Source of the DNA: Tolypeutes matacus
Taxonomy: Eukaryota > Chordata > Mammalia > Cingulata > Chlamyphoridae
Reading direction: 5' to 3'
Assembly: GCA_026826555.1 (NCBI GenBank)
Contig: JAKSZT010053883.1
Coordinates: 27,891,763 to 27,955,762 of the forward strand
Length of the DNA stretch: 64,000 bases
A program made the translations under genes and the position numbers. The notes beneath the pieces were generated by a model, which saw only the letters and a list, made by a program, of their open reading frames with translations, did not search any database and was not told where the DNA came from. Positions 1 to 10,344 of this stretch are shown here, one piece after another (position 1 is the first letter of the stretch; every line of letters starts with the position of its first letter).

Positions 1-44
1 AGTAAAGGACAGACTGTCATTATTGTTATTATTTTTGTAAGTGT

Positions 45-142
45 TTTTTCCAACAGCTTTGCTATTACAGGTAGTGCTTGGTGAACATCCTTATGCAGAA
101 GTTTTTTGCTTCTGTTGAATTGTTTCCTGAGGATTGTGCCTG
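45..142 (-). repeat. Old L1 fragment, antisense
   Basis: A short decayed piece resembling the antisense of mammalian L1 ORF2/3' sequence, with the pattern of a T-rich stretch, 'gaacatcctta' and 'tcctgagga' in the expected order. Ends are approximate and the subfamily cannot be assigned by eye. Confidence 0.4.
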
Positions 143-205
143 AGCTTTGGGGTCACGTAGAAGAGGATTCAAATTCTGGCTCTGAAACTTACTGGACAAG
201 GAACC
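143..205 (+). repeat. MIR SINE fragment
   Basis: The core-SINE signature 'caaattctggctctg' followed by 'acttactgg' matches the middle of MIR in sense orientation. The copy is truncated on both sides and abuts the L1 fragment. Confidence 0.55.
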
Positions 206-685
206 AACTGAAAGCAGAGGGAAATGAGTGAGTACTAAATCACTGCTTTGGTTTTGTTGCATAATCTGACCTTGATTTCTCACCCTTGACACATTACCTC
301 CCACTTGTGGTAGATACAACATCTAATTTATAGTTTTAGGTACTAAACAGAGGTAATTCATTTCTTATATATCTTATGGTATGCCACAGCCTCTACAACT
401 ATAGTTTACTCACTGTCTTGTTACCCTAATGTAGACAAACTACTCTGTGTGTCCAACTGGTGTGTGATCGTGGCCTTGCTAAATTCTCATGGGTTGTATC
501 CACTTGAGGTCCGAATGTCAGCTGATGATGGCATTCATGAGAGCTGAAGCAGAGTTGAAATAACTGTTTTTGTTGTGATGGTAATGGTGTGCATGGTTCA
601 CATGGTATGTGGTGCCATGGGCTGGCTCTAGACCCAGGCTAGCCTGAGGCTCCAGGTTAGGCCTTGTGTAGTTTGCCTTAAGGTA
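206..685. other. Unassigned spacer
   Basis: No gene, RNA or recognisable repeat. The open frames here are short, on both strands, and have no protein-like character. Confidence 0.5.
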
Positions 686-689
686 GCTT

Positions 690-800
690 TGCTTCTGACT
701 TTGGACAAACAACTTAACAGTTTCATGTTTCTATTTATTCCTCCATAATATAGGCACAGTAAAATCTTGGCACCTAATTGGCATGAATATTTCCCTTGTC
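690..800 (+). repeat. Possible MIR fragment
   Basis: A weak match to the second half of MIR: 'gactttggacaaacaactta', a T/C-rich block, then a tract like the 'cctggcac' tail. Too decayed to be certain. Confidence 0.4.
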
Positions 801-894
801 TTGCACAGAGACAAAATATCTTTATGGCTTTTCCTAAGCACAGTCATATTAGAAAGAGGGTTCTTGTGGATTTGTTTATTAATTATTTAGATCG

Positions 895-1080
895 GTGGTT
901 CTAAACCCTCAATGTCTATTAGAATCATCTGGGGGAATTTAAAAACACTGAGGTCTGGTGTCCCACCCAGAGGGATTCTGACTGAATTGGGTTGTAGTGT
1001 GGCCTGGGCATTGGGGGAAACAAACAAACAAACATACAACCAAAAACAAAAAAACTCCCCAGCAAAGTTTAGAATTGTTA
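895..1080. mobile_element. MER5-type hAT-Charlie MITE with CAAA-rich expansion
   Basis: A non-autonomous hAT DNA transposon. Terminal inverted repeats are visible as 'ggtggttcta' at the left and 'gtttgagaac' at the right, with an internal 'attctgactgaattgg' typical of MER5B/MER5A1-like copies. A CAAA-rich tract at about 1018-1062 interrupts it and is probably a later microsatellite expansion. Confidence 0.65.
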
Positions 1081-1084
1081 AAGT

Positions 1085-1240
1085 TTGAGAACATTCATGG
1101 GAATTTTCCTGAGGGCTTGTTAAAACAGATTGCTAGGACTCACCCCTGAGTTTCTGATTCAGTAGCTGTGGGGTGGGGCTGGGGAATTTGCATTTCTAAC
1201 AAGTCCCCAGGTGACTACTGGATGTGCTGGTCTGAGGACT
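1085..1240 (-). mobile_element. MER5A hAT-Charlie MITE, antisense
   Basis: A second MER5 copy directly after the first. In order it shows 'gagggcttgttaaaaca', 'gagtttctgattcagtag', 'aatttgcatttctaacaag' and 'gctggtctgaggac', which is the reverse-complement layout of MER5A. The two adjacent copies are of different subtypes, so this is two insertions, not a duplication. Confidence 0.7.
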
Positions 1241-2014
1241 CAGAGCTCACCATTCACTGTGCATTTTCCCTCCAGGGTCTTCTTGGCATCTTCCCCAGAC
1301 TTGAGAATTGCAAGACTTTCTCCTGAGATGCTGTGCTACAGGCACAGACTCAGAAAGACACGCTGTCCACAGGTTTTTTTCAGGAGCTAGCAGCCAGCCA
1401 GCTGAAGTGCTCAGCCCGGGCTCAGCAAGCTTGTGCCACCAGCCATCCTGCAAACTGAAGACATCAGTCTCTCTCCTTCCATTACCTCCCATTAGCACAG
1501 TTATTTGTGGCAATTCCTCTTCCTGGCTGCTCAGGATACCAAGTGCTGATGGTGAAGCTGCCCACGATGCCTGGAACATCTAAGACAGAAAGGAGGGCTG
1601 TGACGGTGCCTGACCCAGATGCTGGGGCAGCATGAAGCTGGGATGGGGGAACATGATGTAGTAGTAGCAGCCGTTGGGGGGCGAGCAGGGTAACACAGGC
1701 AGGAGAGAGGCCTGCCAAAGTCACTCTGGGCCCCAAAATCCCCAAACTCAGCCAGTTGTCCTTTAGCAATTTGAGGACAAAGCAGGGGATTTATTTTTCT
1801 ATTATTACCCAGATAAATGTAGTTATGAGGGGGTGGTGTGTGCGTGGGGAAGGGGGTACAGTGGAGAAAGGATAGGCACAGAGACATCATATTTTTGAGT
1901 ATTATCCAGATGACCGGAGTGTGCGTTGAGGAGATAATTTAATCATCCTGAGTTTCAGGAGGAGAAAGCTTGGCCCCTCAGACCTGCTTTGGCAGGCAAA
2001 AGCATCCCAGCCTT
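1241..2014. other. Unassigned spacer
   Basis: About 770 bases with no recognised repeat or exon. Overlapping open frames of 90-120 codons occur on both strands around 1250-1890. They are mutually incompatible, of low complexity and match no family I know, so I do not call a gene. Confidence 0.45.
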
Positions 2015-2250
2015 AATAACAACAAAAGCAATAGTAATAGGTCACGCTTACATAGATAGCACTGACGTTGTGCCAGGCGCTCTACTGAGTGCCTCACATA
2101 TATTAATTCATTTAATCCTCACATCAACCCTATGAGGAAGAGACTATTATTATTACCATTTTATACATGAGTAAACCGGTACTGAGAGCTTCAATGCCTC
2201 GCTAGAATTCACATAGCTAATAAGGTCACTCTGGTCCCAGAGTCCATGTT
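2015..2250 (-). repeat. MIR SINE, antisense
   Basis: A near full-length MIR in reverse orientation. It shows 'tgtgccaggcgctctactga', 'attaattcatttaatcctca', 'caaccctatgagg' and the 'acatgagtaaac' block, in consensus order. Confidence 0.85.
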
Positions 2251-2864
2251 CCTAGTCCTAGAGGGGATGCTCGCGGTGGGGCGTGGCTGGGGGTCCCACT
2301 AGCTCAGGACGTGCAGGCTGCATGCTTTACAAATCTGGGTTAGGTTCTCTGGGCTGAGAACCACAGAGCTCCCTCCTGGCCCAACAATGGAAAGGTCAAG
2401 TGTGCTGCCTGAATCCCCCTCCTGGTATTGTTTCTCCCCCTGAAGACTCCTCTTGCAAAATGATGCCTGGTCTACCTTAGGTAAGGGTAGTGCCCCCACT
2501 TTTTGTGCCCAGACTCTCTACACTCTGGATGTCTTCCTGATGCACAAAGTCCCCCTCCCCCTTCTCATCATGCCCACCTAGCCATGCCTCCCTTGCCCCT
2601 TTCTAAAACAACCTCTCCTGGTCTTGAAGGCACCCCATAACCATCCACAAATACATTCAGTGGCATGTATCACTAGATGGAAAAAACAGTACATTAATTT
2701 CCCCCCCAAACCTGCATCCACCTCAAGCACAAACCCTTTGTCTCCTTCTACTCACATTCACTTTTTCCTTAGTCTCTCCTCTTGCTAGTCATCACTTTTT
2801 TCTACTTGGGGGATTCAGGAGGAAGAAGGTTGGACCAGGAGTTGCTCAAACCAATATCTGGTCC
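2251..2864. other. Unassigned spacer
   Basis: No gene or recognisable repeat. It contains a C-rich and pyrimidine-rich segment around 2540-2780. Confidence 0.45.
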
Positions 2865-2899
2865 AGCTCTGACATTTACTAACAGTGTGGCTGGTAACA

Positions 2900-3150
2900 A
2901 ATCAGTGGTTACAAGCAATGACTCCGGTATCAAACTTGGGTTCAAATCCAGGCTCTGCCACTTTTGAACCTGGGACAAGTGATTTAATCTCTTAGGATCT
3001 CAGGTTCCTGACCTCTGAAATGGGAACAATAATTCTGATCTTGTAGGGACCAAATGACTACATGCCTGTAAAGTGCTTAACACACTGCCTGGCACACAGA
3101 ACAAGCATTCGATTAATGGTAATTATGATAGCTGTTCTTATGATTACGCC
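2900..3150 (+). repeat. MIR SINE
   Basis: Sense MIR with 'ttcaaatccaggctctgcca', 'tctgaaatggga', 'gtaaagtgcttaacaca' and 'ctgcctggcacacag' in order, about full length. Confidence 0.9.
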
Positions 3151-3154
3151 TCTC

Positions 3155-3237
3155 CCTGGCCTCAGTTTCCTTGGGGGTGGTTGGGCTGCTTGATTTCCAA
3201 GGGCACTTCCAGCTTTAACATCCTCTGACTCATTGGC
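3155..3237 (+). repeat. MIR3-like fragment
   Basis: 'cctcagtttccttggg' followed by 'gcacttccagctttaacat' matches the 3' half of MIR3. It lies directly after the preceding MIR. Confidence 0.55.
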
Positions 3238-3785
3238 ATCCTTCTTGTTTCGAGTTTTTTTTTTATTAGATTTCCACTACTGACTCATCTTTCTCCATCT
3301 CTCTCCCTTATCATCACCCTCCATGAAAAATCCACTCTTCCTTTCTTTGTACTCAGACTGTTGCCCCATCATCTCTGCCCTGGGGGATAAAATAATCCAA
3401 GCCAGCCAGCCCCCTGCATGCCACCATGACTTTGAGTCAGATTCCATTGGATTTATAAGGTACCAGAAGAGTAGATAGTTGATATGAATAACCATTACAT
3501 TCGGGAGGGCTTTTTCTTCTCTCTCTGACTGATGACAGCTAAATTACTGCTAAATATAGGCCCTGAATTTGCATGAATCTGCAGCTTGCTACAGCCAGGC
3601 TGGGGGTTTTATTGACAGCTGAGGCACTGGAAGCAGGCAGGCACCTGCTCCAATACACCTCTTCCAGAGTTAGGCGAAGCCAGCCTTGTGTCTCACGCAC
3701 GTCCCTCCCTCACCTCCTCTCCAAGAGATGCTCTTTTCTCTCCAAGCCTCTGGTCCTGTTGGCTCTGAAGAAAGAGACTGGGCTT
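3238..3785. other. Unassigned spacer
   Basis: About 550 bases without a recognisable repeat. Short open frames on both strands show no domain or start context of note. Confidence 0.45.
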
Positions 3786-3905
3786 TGATTTTCAATCCCA
3801 GTTCTGCCACCTAGCTGTGTGAGCCTAGGCAAATTGTTTAACCCTTCCCCACCCCAGCCTCAGTTTCCTTCTATGTAAAATGGGGCTAATCATAGCATAC
3901 AAGAT
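3786..3905 (+). repeat. MIR SINE fragment
   Basis: 'cagttctgccacctagctgt' followed by 'cctcagtttccttctatgta' is the central part of MIR in sense orientation. Confidence 0.85.
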
Positions 3906-4207
3906 CTAATATTTATCTCAATTAAAGTAAAGAGAAGGGTGGAGATAGGCTGTTTCAAGTTTCTATCTTGCCATTCTACCATCTTCCATGTGTTTCCTCT
4001 TGTCCTTAGATTATTACTTCAGGATCCCAAGTTGGCTTCTGCAGCTTTAGGCAGCACATCAAATCACATCACAGTCAAGGCAAGAAAAAGGGGGCGGCCT
4101 TTCTCATCACCTCTTTTTTTATAAGGGAGCATAACCTTGCATAGAAGTGCCCAGGAGATTTCCCCTTTATGGGCCATGGCAATACTGTACTCCTATGGGT
4201 GCTGCAG

Positions 4208-4455
4208 CTGCTACTATTACCGCGAGTGAAATCGATTTAATAAATGTTAATTGTGCACTCACCAAATGACAGGCATGCTTCTAAATACTTTACACGGATT
4301 AACTTACTCAATATTCACAACAATCCCAAGAAATACGTACTATTTCTAAGGCACAGAGAGGTTAAGCAACTTGCCCAGAGCTATTTGGCAAGAATTGCCA
4401 GAGCTGAGATTTGAACCCAGGTTGTTTGGGCATAGAGCTCAGGCTCTTTAGCTGG
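4208..4455 (-). repeat. MIR SINE, antisense
   Basis: Reverse-oriented MIR: 'aataaatgttaattgtgcac' at its 3' end, then 'gcacagagaggttaagcaac' and 'gagatttgaacccaggttg'. Confidence 0.85.
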
Positions 4456-4604
4456 AATTTGAACAAAGGCTGTGTTTACTTGGTCAGCTTTAGGCTATGG
4501 CTGGTGAAAGATAACAGAGACCCTAGTGCTGGAGAAGGGCCCTCCTGAGCATGTCAAACTTGCCTAATACAGGAACCAGATTGGGAAGAAGGGGAATGTT
4601 TTGG

Positions 4605-4720
4605 GTATACAACCTCATAGGGTTGTAAAGAGGATTAAAATTCAAAATGCCCCTAAGTGCCTTGTTCAAAGTTGGTGTCCAGCAAATGAGCATTCTCCTC
4701 CCTTCCTCCCACAATTAGTG
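4605..4720 (+). repeat. MIR SINE 3' fragment
   Basis: 'cctcatagggttgtaaagag' and the downstream decayed tail correspond to the last third of MIR in sense orientation. Confidence 0.65.
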
Positions 4721-4754
4721 ATTCAATTAGCTATGTTGAACATGTACTATTAGA

Positions 4755-4820
4755 CTGACTTTAAGGCATTACAATTAGTTGGGGAGAGAAAACAATAAAC
4801 AGTTAAGTAACAACTCACAA
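4755..4820 (-). repeat. L2 fragment, antisense
   Basis: 'agttggggagagaaaacaat' followed by 'aaacagttaag' matches the reverse complement of the L2 3' region. Short and decayed. Confidence 0.45.
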
Positions 4821-5203
4821 TGGCACTTGTTTAAGGGCCTAATTCCTGAGCTTGTTCAAAGATGTGCCAGATGGGTTAGGGAGTCCAGCTCCTCTTGATG
4901 ATCATGGTGGCCAATTTGCTGAATTTCCAGATCTTTCCTGGGCTGAGATGCAACAGAGCAGACCCCAGTTAACTTAGAGACAGATTTTTGGGCATCCTAG
5001 ACTAGATCATTTGAGAATAGAGAATCTCAGCTGGGAGAACCAATTTTGAAGAAAGATGATTTTGTGTGACTGGGGAAAGGTGAACTAAATGTGGATGAGG
5101 CTCATGCTCGAAGTCTGTGATATTTAGAGAAGGATCATAGGGAGGGGGCAAAGTGGAAGGCAGCAGGTCTGGCCACCTGCCTCTAGCCAACAGAGATGTA
5201 GCT
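4821..5203. other. Unassigned spacer
   Basis: No gene or recognisable repeat seen. Confidence 0.45.
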
Positions 5204-5261
5204 GGGCCAACACTCGAGTGTTAATGCCAGTGAGGAGAACTGGCATTAAGCATCAATGGCC
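5204..5261. other. Perfect inverted-repeat hairpin beside a palindrome
   Basis: Arms TTAATGCCAGT (5221-5231) and ACTGGCATTAA (5239-5249) are exact reverse complements around a 7-base loop. The stem can extend outward through GTG/CAT and, after an asymmetric internal loop, GGCCA/TGGCC. A perfect 14-bp palindrome, AACACTCGAGTGTT, occupies 5209-5222 and overlaps the left arm. The function is unknown. A pre-miRNA-like hairpin or a MITE remnant are both possible, and neither is shown. Confidence 0.6.
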
Positions 5262-5509
5262 TGGAGGTACCAGTTGTCACATGGAGGAAGCTAGGGTGAA
5301 AATGAAGCTGTGCCAGCTGCCTGGGGCTGATGTTGCCAGTTGAGGGAGAAAGCCAGAGAGCGGACCAACCAGATGCTGAGTCCAGATCCTCACCATGAGG
5401 GAGTGTGGTTGTTATGGATATTGCAATAGACTGAAAGGCCATGAAACAAGATGCCCTATGGCATCACTAGAGCAGGTCAGAGGTGGGGCTCAGGTCAGGA
5501 CAAGTGACA
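5262..5509. other. Unassigned spacer
   Basis: No gene or recognisable repeat. A plus-strand open frame beginning near 5395 runs on into the next MIR and is not credible as a gene. Confidence 0.45.
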
Positions 5510-5710
5510 AGGAGGCAGTGTTGCCCAGTGATTCAGCTCTCAGACTGACTGGGTCTGAATCCCAGCTCTACCGCTTACTAGCTGTGTGTCTTTGGACTGT
5601 TACTGATACCCTCCGAATCTCAATTTCTTTCAACTGCCTAATGAAGACCTCAATGAAGATTTCAGGAAATAATGTATGTGAATTGGCTAGCAGTTTCTAG
5701 TACATAGTAG
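5510..5710 (+). repeat. MIR SINE
   Basis: Sense MIR with 'ctgaatcccagctctaccgc', 'ttactagctgtgtgtct' and the weak 3' tail 'agtacatagtag'. Confidence 0.85.
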
Positions 5711-6944
5711 GGGGAGATTGTGAGCTCTGTCTTTTTAAAGTTAATAGAAAAATGGATAGAGACGGGTGGCCTCTGTCCTACGGGCTCTCCTGCCAAGGAG
5801 AGCATCAACCCCAGGCTTTCATGATGAAAGACGGGAGTTGAGAAGAACCTCACCCTGGGAGAAGCTCTTTGAACCCTACCTTGATGGAAGATGAATTGAT
5901 GGCCAGCTTCATTTCAAAAGCAGGTCCTCTAATTCCAACTTTTCATCTGGTTTTCTGCCTTTTCCAAGGCCTCTCCAGGTATGGTCCCATCCCTTTTGTT
6001 TTCCAGGATTAACTGTGAGGGAACTGTTTTGAGACTCTAGCCTCATTCCGCGGATGGCCTGCACTGACCCTGGGCCTGGGTTCCTGGAAGTGCTTATCCT
6101 TTCCTTTTCCAGCCTACTGTGCATCCCTTGTTTTTGTCTGTGGCCAGCCCCAACCTTTGACAGAGCCCAATAGCAAGAGGCATCATTCTGGAAACAGCAT
6201 GGGTTAGAAATAATCTTGACTGCCCTTTGTAGAGCTAATGCAGAGAAATCCCTGTGGGAGACTGGAGTAGCTGCCTGGCTCTTCTCTGACCAGACCCGTA
6301 GGCTATGCTAGATTTTTCTACCGACTTACCCACCCCCATTTAATCCTCCAAGGCATGGTGGGGAGGGCGCTAAATGTACCCTGATTCCTGCCCGGGTCTT
6401 CAACTTTCCCTCCCAGAATACATCCTTTTTTATTTTCCTCCTGGAATTCCAGAAAAGACCTGCCTCTGGGTCTCACTCTCCCTCAGTCTCTACTCTGCAC
6501 TTCAGAAACATCTTTCCCTGCTTGTTCTGCCAGTGAAACTGATTCCTCTTGGACCATAAGCTGACAGGGCTAGGTCTGCCCAGGCTTTCTTAGAGCTTGG
6601 ATTCTGTCCTCATGGCTAGCTTCTCTCAATACCAGTTATGTCTGCAGTTGCCCTGCATCCCTACCAGCTCCCTCTCTGTGCCTGGATTTGTCTGCCATCT
6701 TGCCAGCATGCCCAGCAGCCAGCCAGTCCCTGCTCAGTTGTGTGGGCATGGGAGCTAATAGGTTGCAAGCATGGACTTTAGGGCACCATCGCTCATTCCC
6801 TTGTGGACTTCGAATTTGTATATAAACTATTGTGTGGGTATGCATGCTTCTGGGGAGAATGTCCAGTGCTTTCTTCAAGGGTTCCATGGCCCGCCAAAAG
6901 ATTACCACCCAGTGGACTAGCGTCCCCCTCAATGCGCCTGATCA
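5711..6944. other. Unassigned spacer
   Basis: About 1.2 kb with no repeat I can name and no gene. Two short direct blocks of pyrimidine-rich sequence occur near 6400-6560. The short open frames on both strands lack recognisable domains. Confidence 0.4.
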
Positions 6945-7075
6945 TGCATATACCCTTTTGGTCAATGGCAGGGCTGTGCCTTGCTCATCTTCATATCAAT
7001 TGTTCCTACGTCAGGGTCTGACATATAATAGGTGCTCATTAAATATTCATTGGGTGAATAAATGATCAATGAATA
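6945..7075 (+). repeat. L2 3' end
   Basis: A decayed L2 3' terminus: 'ggcagggctgtgccttgctc' followed by 'ataggtgctcattaaatatt' and a TGAA-type tail. Confidence 0.7.
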
Positions 7076-7424
7076 AATGGAGAAATACATAGTACATCCT
7101 GAATCCTGTTGGGAAGGAAGGAACCTCCTGTTCAAGGACCCTGGAAGAAGAACATGCACGTCTGCAGGGACCCTTTCAATGATGGGGAGCTACCCATTTC
7201 ATAAAACAACTCATTACACTGCTTTTTCTAGACAAAGCTGAGTTTTGTCTTTCTTCAACTTCTACCCCTGGCTTGAGTTTTGTCCTGGGAGGCTGCCCAG
7301 GATTCATTCCACCTCTTTAGCCCTCCACAGACCCACTCAGAGGGATCAACCCCTTACAAATACCTGATCCCAGAATGGGTCATAATTCTCCTGACAGAAC
7401 AGAGGCCTTCAGAGCACATGTGAA
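7076..7424. other. Unassigned spacer
   Basis: No gene or recognisable repeat. Confidence 0.45.
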
Positions 7425-7550
7425 CTGATGACCTTAATTTACAGGTGAGGAAACTGATGCTCAGCGAGGGGAATGATGCTCCACAGGCTAGGCACCTGGA
7501 ACCAGAGCCCAGGTCCCCTTGCTCCCAGTCCATTGCTCCTCTGGCTGTGC
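7425..7550 (-). repeat. MIR SINE fragment, antisense
   Basis: 'caggtgaggaaactgatgct' followed by 'ccagagcccaggtcccctt' is the reverse complement of the MIR 5' half. The apparent splice-donor string here is simply part of this repeat. Confidence 0.75.
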
Positions 7551-7785
7551 TCTGCAGCCTCCTTCCTTCAGCTCTCAGCGCGACACATAGCGTGACCAGA
7601 GTCCTGCACTTCCTGAACAGATCCGAATATACTACCATGGGATGTCAGGTTCTCCTGGATCTCCCTGTGGCTGGGGCTCTTTCCTCCTTTGCTGGCACTT
7701 ACGAGGTCCTGGGGTCACCCTTTAACCCTCTGTGGAGGTGCTCTGTGCTGGCAAGGTGTCAGGAATGCCAACTTCTCGTGCACTT

Positions 7786-8005
7786 TGCTATAGTGTTTCA
7801 GAGCATGGCCTCTGGAGCCAGACTGTTTGGGGTTCAAATCCTGGTTCTGCCACTTCCTAGCTGTTTATCTTGGATGAATTACTTAACCTGTCTGGGTCCC
7901 AGCTTCATCATCTGTAAAATGGAAATAAAATGGTACTTAATTCATAGGGCTGTTTGGAGCTTAACTGAGCATATTTGGCCCAGTGCTGGGTTAGTGTATA
8001 GCTCT
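7786..8005 (+). repeat. MIR SINE
   Basis: Nearly full-length sense MIR: 'gagcatggcctctggagcca', 'ttcaaatcctggttctgcca', 'catcatctgtaaaatggaaa', 'tcatagggctgttt'. Confidence 0.95.
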
Positions 8006-8211
8006 TGTGAGGGCTGAGTTGTATCCTGACTTACCTACACTTGATGGAGCAACTCACCTGAACCAAGGGAGAAAGGTCCTGAGCAGGCCCTACAGTGACT
8101 GTGACCTTCTGTGCTACAAGGAGTGATCCATGGCATAGGTGAAAGGGAACTTTGTAGGGTTTCCTGTCTCTAAATAAACAGTGTCCAATAATGCTCCTTA
8201 CAAACCCATCT

Positions 8212-8445
8212 AAGGAATGTAGCAGAGTGGTCAGAGTCCACATGGACCTGGGACCGAATGCCTGGATTCAAATCTCAGCTCCACCACTTTCTAGATGTAA
8301 GACCCTAGGCAAGTTCCTTCCTCTCTCTCTGACTTGGTTTCTTATCAGCAAAGGGAGGATGATGATATCTACCTCTGGGCACTGCGTGAGAATTAAGTAA
8401 GAGAACCCTTGTGAAGGATGATGTCTGATGCTCAGTATATCATTG
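8212..8445 (+). repeat. MIR SINE
   Basis: Sense MIR with 'gattcaaatctcagctccac', 'caagttccttcctctctct' and the 3' tail, about full length. A reverse-oriented MIR follows immediately. Confidence 0.85.
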
Positions 8446-8451
8446 TTTAAT

Positions 8452-8670
8452 GGTGGTATTAGCTAATATTTATTGAACACTTGGTGTGTGCCAGGTACTG
8501 TTTTAAGTGCTTTTAGACATATTAATTCATTTAATCTTCACAGCAACCCTATGAAATAGGTATTATTTTTATTCTCTTTTGCCAGTGAGAAAAGCTGAGG
8601 CATAGAGAATTTAAGCGACTGGCTTGTGGCTAAGATTTGCAGTCAGGTGCTCTGGCTTCTGTGCTCATAC
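8452..8670 (-). repeat. MIR SINE, antisense
   Basis: 'tgtgtgccaggtactgtttt', 'attcatttaatcttcacagc' and 'aaccctatgaaataggtatt' mark a reverse MIR. It is head-to-head with the preceding sense copy at the 3' ends. Confidence 0.9.
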
Positions 8671-9400
8671 ACTGTAGTGGTGTTGATCATGATAATAGTG
8701 TTTACGGAAGCTTTCTGATTGGTATTATAATTTGCTATGTATCTCCAGCAGGCATGAGACTGCTTGAAGCCATCTTTCTCTAGAAAGCCTTGGCTTAGAT
8801 TGGGGGTGCAGATTAGTATGGAAGAAGACTAGAAGAAAAAATGACCCCTGGGAGAGATTGACTGCTAAATTTACCCTGCACTAACCACTAACCATGTGTC
8901 CAGATTGACAGCCCAGGGGCAAACCAGCTGCTGACATCATCTGCTGGGGAGCACTTGGCAAAAGGAAGGTGCTATTGCGACTTGAGGTGGTTTAATTATA
9001 ACCATGGCCTAAACTGGTGTTGGAGAAGGGGTGAGTAGTGCAAGGGCCAGTGGCAAGGACAGGAAGAAAGTAGGGCCATGGGTACTGAGGCATCCCCTGG
9101 TCAAGCCTCTGATCCACAGGTCATGAGTGGATGTCCCTAATCCACCCTGAGACTAGCTCGGCACATCTTGGCTCCAATCTATCAGCATTCACATCCAATC
9201 TCAGATCTTCTGGCCTCTCCTTAAATGAAGTCAATCCATCTTTCTAGCCCTCAGCTTTCTGGGACCTTGGCCAACCAAGATCTACATCCTGGCTGCTGAA
9301 CTCACCCTGAGCAGCTCAGAAAACTGCCCGACCACCCTGCATGCATCTAAGTCAGACCTGGGTTGAGGAGGCAGGTCTTGTTTTTTTTCTTGCTACCAAT
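8671..9400. other. Unassigned spacer
   Basis: About 730 bases with no recognised repeat or gene. 8880-9010 has a balanced, unique composition, but nothing functional can be read from it. Confidence 0.4.
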
Positions 9401-9416
9401 CGTACAAGGCTACCAC

Positions 9417-9553
9417 TGTGCCCAGCACACAGTAGGTGTCAATGTTACCTTCATGGCCAGCACATAGGAGGTGTCAAGTAAACACCATGCCCAGCATACA
9501 GTAGGTGTCAAGATGACCACCATACCCAGCATACAGGTATTCAATAAATATGT
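9417..9553. repeat. Four-copy tandem repeat, about 35 bp, built from a LINE/SINE tail
   Basis: The unit starts 'gcccagcacacagtaggtgtc' or a close variant and recurs near 9419, 9455, 9489 and 9524, the last running into 'ttcaataaata'. The unit looks like the 3' tail motif of MIR or L2 that was tandemly duplicated. Confidence 0.8.
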
Positions 9554-9723
9554 TACTGCTGTCATAGGGTAGAGCTATCCTGGGAAAGACACTGACCAGA
9601 AGATCCAATGAGCAGAGAGGAAAAAAACCTGGTCTGAGAGAGCGGTTTACAATAGGTGGCCCATGACAAACGGGTGGCAGCAGCAGTGGTGATGAGTTCC
9701 CTCCCAGTCAGTCAGGCACAGTG

Positions 9724-10055
9724 AGCACAGCTCCAAGAGGCCGTGCTCAAAACCCTCAGTCCCTGGACCCTGTGGTACAGGCATGTAATATTCAGGACTC
9801 AGAGGCCCTGCTCAGTTCTTCCAGAAGCAAATGCTCAGGATTGGAAGGTTCTAAACTCCAGGCTAACAGTGCTCTGTGCTCTGGTACAGGCAGAGAATGC
9901 TCAGGACTTCAGGAGGCAGCGCCAAGGACTCCAGGCATCAGTGCTTATGCCTCCAAGTGGGTGGTACCTGGTTTTCCTGATGGCAGAGCCAGCAGTTCAG
10001 GAAGCAGGGCTCGGTGCCATTCTAAATGCTCCAGGAAACAGTGCTAGGCATTCCA
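9724..10055. repeat. Degenerate minisatellite, roughly 20-25 bp unit
   Basis: About ten imperfect repeats of the pattern CAGGACTCCAGGAGGCAGTGCT with variable spacing: the TGCT box recurs near 9745, 9812, 9832, 9874, 9900 and 9940-10045. The array keeps two overlapping plus-strand frames open because few stops occur in the unit. I read that as a composition effect, not a gene. Confidence 0.6.
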
Positions 10056-10344
10056 TACTGACTGCACCCCACACATCGGAGCAACTGGTGATGGAGACGA
10101 ATTCCCTGGGTTTCTGGCCTCCAGGTTATGAGTCTGCAGTTAGCTGTCAAGGGCCTGGTCAGATTCCCTTGCTGGGGGCCTGGTTGGGCAAACAGACTTT
10201 GGATGACAAACCTAAATAAGAGCCACATTCTATGCTCTGGGCTCACTGAGTTGGGAGACGGACCCTCATATTTCAGAGAATGGATATTCCCTCCTTTAGA
10301 GTTAGGGTGGGGCTGGTCTGAGATGGGACAGAGTGATACTTTTT
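10056..10344. other. Unassigned spacer
   Basis: No gene or recognisable repeat. Confidence 0.4.

Noticed and set aside
7441..7450. Consensus-like splice donor CAGGTGAGG
   Set aside because: It lies in the antisense MIR, where 'caggtgaggaaactg' is simply the repeat sequence.
7445..8017. Longest open frame, 190 codons, plus strand
   Set aside because: It opens on GTG, begins inside an antisense MIR and runs through a complete sense MIR. The translation is repeat sequence.
9417..10055. Spaced repeats that might suggest a CRISPR array
   Set aside because: Repeats are degenerate and contiguous without unique spacers, and the window is mammalian.
9743..10219. 158-codon frame over the minisatellite
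   Set aside because: A stop-poor tandem unit explains it, and it overlaps another equally open frame.
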